64,000 bases of DNA from G963701675 sp963701675 (GTDB lineage: Bacteria; Planctomycetota; Planctomycetia; Gemmatales; Gemmataceae), in assembly GCA_963701675.1 (NCBI GenBank), contig OY969623.1:6262001-6326000 (forward strand), written 5' to 3'. Shown one piece after another: positions 59,554-64,000 of this stretch; the first letter of the stretch is position 1; each line of letters opens with the position of its first letter. The position numbers and the translations under genes are program-made. The notes beneath the pieces were generated by a model that was not told the DNA's origin, did not search any database, and saw only the letters and a program-made list of their open reading frames with translations.

Positions 59554-61291
59554 ATGAACAAGCCGTCGCTTCGGACTCCGCGTCACAACAAACGCCACCT
59601 GTGGCGCTATCGCCCACTTCTGGAACTGCTGGAACGGCGGATCGTGTTTGCCTCGGACTTCGGCGACGCGCCGCTGCCATACAAGACGCTCCTGGCCGAG
59701 GGGGGTGCAGAGCACGTCGCCACCGGGCCGACCTTGGGTGCAACCCGCGACACGGAAGCCGACGGCGTGCACTCGACTGGCGCGAACGGCGAGGGATGAC
59801 GACAAGATAGCCTGGTATGAAAACGACGGGAGCCAGAACTTCAGCACTCACATCATCACCTACGCGGCCGATCGTGCTTCGAGCGTGTATGTGGCGGACG
59901 TAGACGGAGATGGCGACACCGACGTCCTTTCCTCCTCTTATAGTTACACTAATGCCATCGCGTGGTATGAGAATGACGGCAGCGAGAACTTCACGGCACA
60001 CGCTATCACCAGCACGGCCTCGCTCGTCCGAAGTGTGTACGCGACAGACGTGGACGGCGACGGCGACATCGACGTGCTTTCGGCGTCGCCTCATTTCAGT
60101 AACATCGCCTGGTACGAAAATGACGGCAACCAGCACTTCACCGCTCACACCATCAGCACCGAGTACTGGGGGGCCCACAGTGTATTCGCGACGGACATGG
60201 ACAGCGACGGCGACATCGACGTCCTCTCCGCGTCAACCCACGTGTTAACCCCCCCTTGGTTTACGATTGCGTGGCACGAAAACGATGGCAGCCAGAATTT
60301 CACCTACCACCTCATCAGTAGTGACGCCGAGAGGCCCGAGAGCGTGTATGCCACGGACGTAGACGGAGACGGCGACATCGACGTCCTCTCCGCCTCCCAC
60401 GCCGACGACAAGATAGCCTGGTATGAAAACGACGGTAGTCAGAACTTCACGATGCACAACATTTCCACAGCCGCCGATGGGGCTTGGGACGTTTACGCCG
60501 CGGACGTAGACAGCGACGGCGACACCGACGTTCTCTCCGCGTCGTCCTATGACAACATGGTCGAATGGTATGAGAACGACGGCAGCCAAAACTTCAGTAT
60601 CCACGGTATCACAACTTATGGATCGCTGAGCGGTGCGGCCGACCTGGACGGCGACAGTGACATCGACATCCTCTCCGCGCACGGTGGATGGTTCGAAAAC
60701 GACGGTAGTCAGAACTTCACGATGCACACCATTCCCGGAGCCGCCGGGGACGTTTACGCCGCGGACGTAGACGGCGACGGCGACACCGACGTCGTCTTTG
60801 GAGGGTGGAATGGAACCAAGATAGCCTGGTTCGAGAATGACGGGAACCAAAACTTCACCGCACGGTTCATCTCCACCGCTAACGGGGCCACGAGCATAGA
60901 TGTGGCGGACGTGGACGGCGACGGCGACTTAGACGTACTTTCCGTCCACAACTTGGGCGACAATATCGCCTGGTACGAGAACCGCAATCGCCGTAAGCTC
61001 GGCGTGCAAGCCGACCCCGTCGGCCCGCCGATTGTGCCGATCCCGCCGCCGCCCGGTCCGCCACCGGTGGTTACGGCCGCAAGTCCCGTAGCGGCGAAAT
61101 CCCGACCGCCGCGTCCCGCACCGTCGGAGCACACGATCCGCGACCAGGCGTTCGCCGGCCTTGCCGCCGAGCCGTCCGTGAAGCCGCGGCCGACCACGCG
61201 GCTGGCGGTGATCAAGCGGCTGGCGGGAGTGGAGTGGGGGAGTGCAGTCTCGGAAAAGTTGGGGCCGCCCAACGCATTATGGATCGATTAG
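59554..61291 (+). CDS. Exported VCBS/FG-GAP repeat protein, frameshifted
   Basis: From ATG 59554, behind GCAGGAGGAG, the N-terminus is a planctomycete-type leader (Arg-Pro-Leu-Leu-Glu-Leu-Leu-Glu-Arg-Arg-Ile-Val) followed by a Phe-Gly-Asp-Ala-Pro domain. Near 59795 the frame breaks in a GGG run; the other frame supplies eight repeats of about 47-53 residues, each with Ile-Ala-Trp-Tyr-Glu-Asn-Asp-Gly-Ser-Gln-Asn-Phe and Asp-Val-Asp-Gly-Asp-Gly-Asp calcium loops. A Pro-rich region and a 60-residue C-terminus follow. Likely a cell-surface calcium-binding propeller protein. Confidence 0.82.
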
Positions 61292-61596
61292 CCGGTGTCT
61301 AAACGCCGCCTTCTCCAGTAGCCTGGCCGGCGTCTGCTGTGGGCGATGGCCGCCACCCATGTCACCGCGTCTAGTTCGAGGTAGTAGATTACGTTGGGAA
61401 AGCGCCGGACGAGAAGATAGCGATAACCGGTCGCCTTGTACGGCGCCCCTCGATTTGGATTCTGTTGGATTTCATGGATACGGCGTTTGACTTCGCTGTG
61501 TAGATCGAGGCCTAGGCTGCGTCGTTTGCGATTGTAATATGCCATCGCCCGATCGAGTTCGGCTCGAGCGAGACGATGGATTATGACAGGCTTCAC
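61288..61596 (-). CDS. ParE/RelE-family toxin
   Basis: A 102-residue protein with the pattern Ala-Arg-Ala-Glu-Leu-Asp-Arg-Ala-Met-Ala-Tyr-Tyr, Arg-Gly-Ala-Pro-Tyr-Lys-Ala, Arg-Tyr-Leu-Leu-Val-Arg-Arg-Phe-Pro and Val-Ile-Tyr-Tyr typical of ParE/plasmid-stabilisation toxins. Its start overlaps the antitoxin stop by four bases. ParE inhibits gyrase; RelE-like members cleave mRNA. Its 3' end overlaps the VCBS gene end by four bases. Confidence 0.85.
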   Translation of the reverse strand: MKPVIIHRLARAELDRAMAYYNRKRRSLGLDLHSEVKRRIHEIQQNPNRGAPYKATGYRYLLVRRFPNVIYYLELDAVTWVAAIAHSRRRPGYWRRRRLDTG

Positions 61597-61823
61597 GAGT
61601 GTTTGTCGTGCAAGTGTCTAAGGACTTCATCGGCGGGTTCGCCGGCAGCCGTGCCGTCCTTGATTTCCGCTGCGCGTCGGGTGAGTTCGGCATCCCACGC
61701 TGCTTCGGCGTCGGTGTCGATCTTGTCATCTAACGAGTGGATCAGGAAATGAGCCAGCTCCGCGCGATCTTTCGGTGATAGCCGGGACAATTCGGATTTC
61801 AGTTTCTCGGCGCTTTTGGACAT
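61593..61823 (-). CDS. Addiction-module antitoxin component
   Basis: A 76-residue protein with Leu-Ser-Pro-Lys-Asp-Arg-Ala-Glu-Leu-Ala-His-Phe-Leu and an acidic helical remainder with Ala-Trp-Asp-Ala-Glu-Leu-Thr-Arg-Arg. This matches the small putative addiction-module component that precedes ParE-type toxin genes. It overlaps the toxin gene by four bases. Confidence 0.83.
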   Translation of the reverse strand: MSKSAEKLKSELSRLSPKDRAELAHFLIHSLDDKIDTDAEAAWDAELTRRAAEIKDGTAAGEPADEVLRHLHDKHS

Positions 61824-61941
61824 AAAAGTTCACCGTTCATGCGGACTGACGAGTCCCACGTGAATTATTGTGACGGTGATTCAACCTGGAGGCAAGTCCG
61901 GACAGAATCCCGCTTCACCCCCAAAATCAACTAACCCTGCC

Positions 61942-61970
61942 TTGACAGCCTTTCCAGCCGTAACTATCTT
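61942..61970 (+). promoter_or_regulatory. Promoter of the S10 operon
   Basis: TTGACA (61942-61947) and TATCTT (61965-61970) are separated by exactly 17 bases, 64 bases before rpsJ. A full -35 box with a good -10 fits a strong ribosomal promoter. Confidence 0.6.
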
Positions 61971-62033
61971 ACCTCCTTACGACTTGGAAGAGCACAAGGC
62001 GTTGCAACGCGGGAGGATTCGTTGGCGGGCTCA

Positions 62034-62357
62034 ATGAACGAGCGCATCCGTATTCGGATGGAGGCGTATGACCATGAGGTGCTGGACCGCACGGCCCACG
62101 AGATTGTGGATACCGCGCAGCGGACCGGCGCCATGGTGCATGGCCCCATACCGTTGCCCACACGTATCGAACGATACACCGTTCTTCGTAGTCCGCACAT
62201 CGACCGAAAATCGCGCGAGCAGTTTGAGATCCGCACTCACAAACGCTTGATCGACATTCTGCAACCGACCGGCAAGACGATCGAGGCATTGAACAAAGGC
62301 CTCAGCTTGCCGCCGGGGGTGGACATCAAGATTCGAGTGCTGGCCGCGAGTAGTTAG
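62034..62357 (+). CDS. rpsJ: 30S ribosomal protein S10
   Basis: A 107-residue protein with S10 motifs: Arg-Ile-Arg-Met-Glu-Ala-Tyr-Asp-His, Gly-Pro-Ile-Pro-Leu-Pro-Thr, Ser-Pro-His-Ile-Asp-Arg-Lys-Ser-Arg-Glu-Gln-Phe-Glu-Ile-Arg-Thr-His, and Asp-Ile-Lys-Ile-Arg-Val near the end. It starts the operon here; tuf and fusA are not directly upstream, where a toxin/antitoxin pair lies instead. ATG 62034 preferred over TTG 62022. Confidence 0.95.
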   Translation: MNERIRIRMEAYDHEVLDRTAHEIVDTAQRTGAMVHGPIPLPTRIERYTVLRSPHIDRKSREQFEIRTHKRLIDILQPTGKTIEALNKGLSLPPGVDIKIRVLAASS

Positions 62358-62528
62358 AACGCCTCGTACCGCCACGAACGGCGCCAAAAGTCAGGGCCAC
62401 CGCCGGTTCTCGCGCAGGATCGCTCCGGAAGCCCGATTCCAAGCAAGACAGTGATGCGATGCGTCCCTCGGACTTTCCAGTGGGAAGGTTGTCGGGGCGG
62501 TTTCGCGTTGGATGGGCCGGAGGGCAAC
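62358..62528 (+). other. Gap where rplC (L3) is expected but not found
   Basis: Only 171 bases separate rpsJ from rplD. No frame gives a recognisable L3 segment; the gene needs about 630 bases. Three-frame reading yields short basic peptides only. Shine-Dalgarno for rplD is weak (GGAGGG near 62518). Confidence 0.75.
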
Positions 62529-63164
62529 ATGATCAGCGTCAACGTTTACAACCGGCAAGGCGAAACCGTGGGCACCGTGGAGATAGACCCGGAGGAGTTT
62601 GGCGGCAAGATCAACAAGCAGCTTCTGCACGATGTCGTGCTCATGCACCTGGCAAACCAACGTGCCGGAACGCACTCGACCCTTCGTCGCGGTGAAGTCG
62701 CCGGCAGCACCAAGAAGCTCTTTCGCCAAAAGGGAACCGGCAACGCCCGAGTCGGTACACGGCGTACAAACAAGCGGCGTGGCGGCGGTACGGCTAAAGG
62801 TCCGAAGCCGCGCGATTACGAATACCATCTGCCGAAAAAAGCGGTGAGAGCCGCCACACGCATGGCGCTGTTGAGCAAGTTCCAGGATAACGAAGCGTTG
62901 GTCATCGATGAGCTTTCGGCGAAGGAGCCCAAGACCAAGCCGATGGCGGCGATGCTCAAGGCGCTCAAGTTGGATCAGACAACGTGCTTGATCGGCACGG
63001 CCCAACACGACCCGAACGTCTACAAATCGGCGCGGAATCTCGCCGGAGTCGATGTAATGCCGGCATCGCAGTTGAATGCGTATACGGTACTCAAGAAGAA
63101 ACGGCTGTTGCTGACCCGAGCGGCGTTGGACGAACTTCGCAAGGGCGACAAAGCCAAGGCGTAG
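62529..63164 (+). CDS. rplD: 50S ribosomal protein L4
   Basis: A 211-residue protein. Asp-Val-Val-Leu-Met-His-Leu-Ala-Asn-Gln, Lys-Lys-Leu-Phe-Arg-Gln-Lys-Gly-Thr-Gly-Asn-Ala-Arg and Lys-Pro-Arg-Asp-Tyr are L4 hallmarks. The extended loop lines the exit tunnel. ATG 62529 gives the family start Met-Ile-Ser-Val. The longer frame from 62451 is unlikely. Confidence 0.94.
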   Translation: MISVNVYNRQGETVGTVEIDPEEFGGKINKQLLHDVVLMHLANQRAGTHSTLRRGEVAGSTKKLFRQKGTGNARVGTRRTNKRRGGGTAKGPKPRDYEYHLPKKAVRAATRMALLSKFQDNEALVIDELSAKEPKTKPMAAMLKALKLDQTTCLIGTAQHDPNVYKSARNLAGVDVMPASQLNAYTVLKKKRLLLTRAALDELRKGDKAKA

Positions 63165-63184
63165 GCGGCCGAGGAGGTTTGAAC

Positions 63185-63505
63185 ATGGTACCGATGAAAA
63201 AGCCCGGAGATGTGCGCGGGCCGAAGCTGGAAACACACCAGGTCCTCGTTCAGCCTCTGGTGACAGAAAAGGGGACGCACCAGTCGACGCACCACAATGC
63301 GTATCCGTTTCAGGTGAACCTGTGGGCGACGAAAGAGCAAATTCGCGCCGCGGTGGAAGACTTGTTCAATGTGCGCGTGACGAAAGTGCGGACTCAGAAT
63401 CGGATCGGGAAAACCAGGAAGTATCGCTTTCGGAAAGGCAAGCTCGCCAATTGGAAGAAGGCTATCGTCACGCTTCACGAGGAAGATAAGATCGAGTTCT
63501 TTTAA
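63185..63505 (+). CDS. rplW: 50S ribosomal protein L23
   Basis: A 106-residue protein from ATG 63185 behind GAGGAGGTTT. Family features: Val-Thr-Glu-Lys-Gly, Tyr-Pro-Phe-Gln-Val, Ile-Arg-Ala-Ala-Val-Glu-Asp-Leu-Phe-Asn-Val and Lys-Lys-Ala-Ile-Val-Thr-Leu. L23 sits at the exit tunnel and docks SRP and trigger factor. Confidence 0.94.
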   Translation: MVPMKKPGDVRGPKLETHQVLVQPLVTEKGTHQSTHHNAYPFQVNLWATKEQIRAAVEDLFNVRVTKVRTQNRIGKTRKYRFRKGKLANWKKAIVTLHEEDKIEFF

Positions 63506-63513
63506 TCCATTCG

Positions 63514-63561
63514 TTTAGCCACGGTTCGTAGAACCGCGCGGTTCTGCGAACCGCGGCTAAA
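63514..63561. repeat. Long palindrome between rplW and rplB
   Basis: Two 24-base halves (63514-63537, 63538-63561), beginning TTTAGCC and ending GGCTAAA, are complementary except for one mismatch and one G-U pair. It lies in the 70-base gap before rplB and would form a strong RNA hairpin inside the ribosomal operon transcript. Possible attenuator, processing site or dispersed repeat. Confidence 0.7.
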
Positions 63562-63575
63562 CATAAGGTGATGTC

Positions 63576-64000
63576 ATGGGCATTCGCATATACAAACCGA
63601 CAACGCCAGGCCGGCGCCAGGGTTCGGTTAGCGATTTTTCCGACCTGACCAACGGCAAGGTGAATCAGCCGGAAAAGTCGCTCGTCATCCCCAAAAAGAA
63701 AAAGGGCGGCCGGAATAACCAGGGCATCACGTGCACTCGATTTCGAGGCGGCGGACACAAGCGCATGTATCGCCTCATCGATTTCAAACGTGATAAGGAT
63801 GGAGTTTGGGCGGAAGTTGTCTCCGTCGAATACGATCCCAATCGTTCCTCCCGAATCGCACTCCTGAAGTACGAGGACGGCGTCAAGACCTACGTGCTGG
63901 CACCCGAGGGAATGAAAGCGGGGGATCGGGTTATCAGCGGCGATGAGGTTGAGCCGCGCATCGGGAACTGCATGCCCCTGCGGAAGATTCCGCTTGGGAT
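63576..64000 (+). CDS. rplB: 50S ribosomal protein L2, 3' end cut
   Basis: The frame from ATG 63576 (AAGGTG upstream) reads Met-Gly-Ile-Arg-Ile-Tyr-Lys-Pro-Thr-Thr-Pro-Gly-Arg-Arg, then Thr-Arg-Phe-Arg-Gly-Gly-Gly-His-Lys-Arg-Met-Tyr-Arg and Arg-Ser-Ser-Arg-Ile-Ala-Leu-Leu, matching L2, which lies at the peptidyl-transferase centre. Only the first 141 codons are inside the window. Confidence 0.95.
   Translation, partial: MGIRIYKPTTPGRRQGSVSDFSDLTNGKVNQPEKSLVIPKKKKGGRNNQGITCTRFRGGGHKRMYRLIDFKRDKDGVWAEVVSVEYDPNRSSRIALLKYEDGVKTYVLAPEGMKAGDRVISGDEVEPRIGNCMPLRKIPLG

Noticed and set aside
62358..62528. A possible L3 remnant in the rpsJ-rplD gap
   Set aside because: None of the three forward frames contains an L3 motif; the basic peptides are too short and not similar.

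Overview
The window looks like a chromosomal segment of a planctomycete (phylum Planctomycetota). Evidence for this is a secreted VCBS-repeat protein whose leader ends in a Leu-Leu-Glu-Arg-Arg type motif, several large exported carboxypeptidase-regulatory/thioredoxin-fold proteins without catalytic cysteines, a hopanoid gene (hpnE), a Tyr/Cys-rich exported repeat protein, and moderately GC-rich codon use. The exact genus cannot be read from the sequence. No rRNA, convincing tRNA or CRISPR array was seen.

Layout. 1-10 kb: exported proteins, hpnE, an aquaporin, mscL and ribosomal protein L21. 10-15 kb: a LolD/MacB-like ABC exporter, a DUF309 protein, thiol peroxidase and the Tyr/Cys-rich protein. 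15-24 kb: membrane and housekeeping genes (flippase-like protein, PMT-like glycosyltransferase, plsY), a kynB-kynU pair, an Fpg/Nei glycosylase and ispD. 24-28 kb: glgA, galT and nadD. 27.7-34.5 kb: a minus-strand run with a two-component system, rlmN, an ECF sigma/anti-sigma pair, a DUF3106-like protein and rsgA. 34.5-42 kb: an accessory zone with gene remnants, MNT/HEPN and Phd toxin-antitoxin pieces and AlkD. 45-53 kb: a type II fatty-acid/polyketide-like operon (two FabZ-like dehydratases, FabG, a long ACP, a KS/chain-length-factor-like pair, a hydrolase and a GH3-type ligase). 53.6-59.2 kb: a nucleobase permease, semialdehyde dehydrogenase, beta-ureidopropionase and class III aminotransferase, which together fit pyrimidine/beta-alanine catabolism. 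59.5-64 kb: the VCBS protein, a ParE-like toxin/antitoxin pair, and the start of the S10 ribosomal operon, in which rplC (L3) is missing between rpsJ and rplD.

The strongest novel signal is a probable complete mobile element at 36558-40517. It has imperfect terminal inverted repeats, an exact 11-bp flanking direct repeat and paired subterminal 8-mers. It carries a SWIM-zinc-finger DDE transposase plus passenger genes: an AAA ATPase, an HTH protein, a Cas2-like/SinR-family protein and a ribbon-helix-helix-like protein. Related palindromic operators lie before the HTH gene and the transposase. Rejoining the flanks recreates a hairpin, which fits insertion into a palindrome. The second strongest is the 45-53 kb operon, where apparently active and degenerate subunits are paired, as in aryl-polyene systems, but a GH3 ligase is added.

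Caveat: at least thirteen genes-in-pieces positions are explained by single-base (sometimes two-base) indels, many of them in short G or C runs. Most of these broken genes are therefore probably sequencing errors, not true pseudogenes. Translations quoted across such sites are reconstructions.
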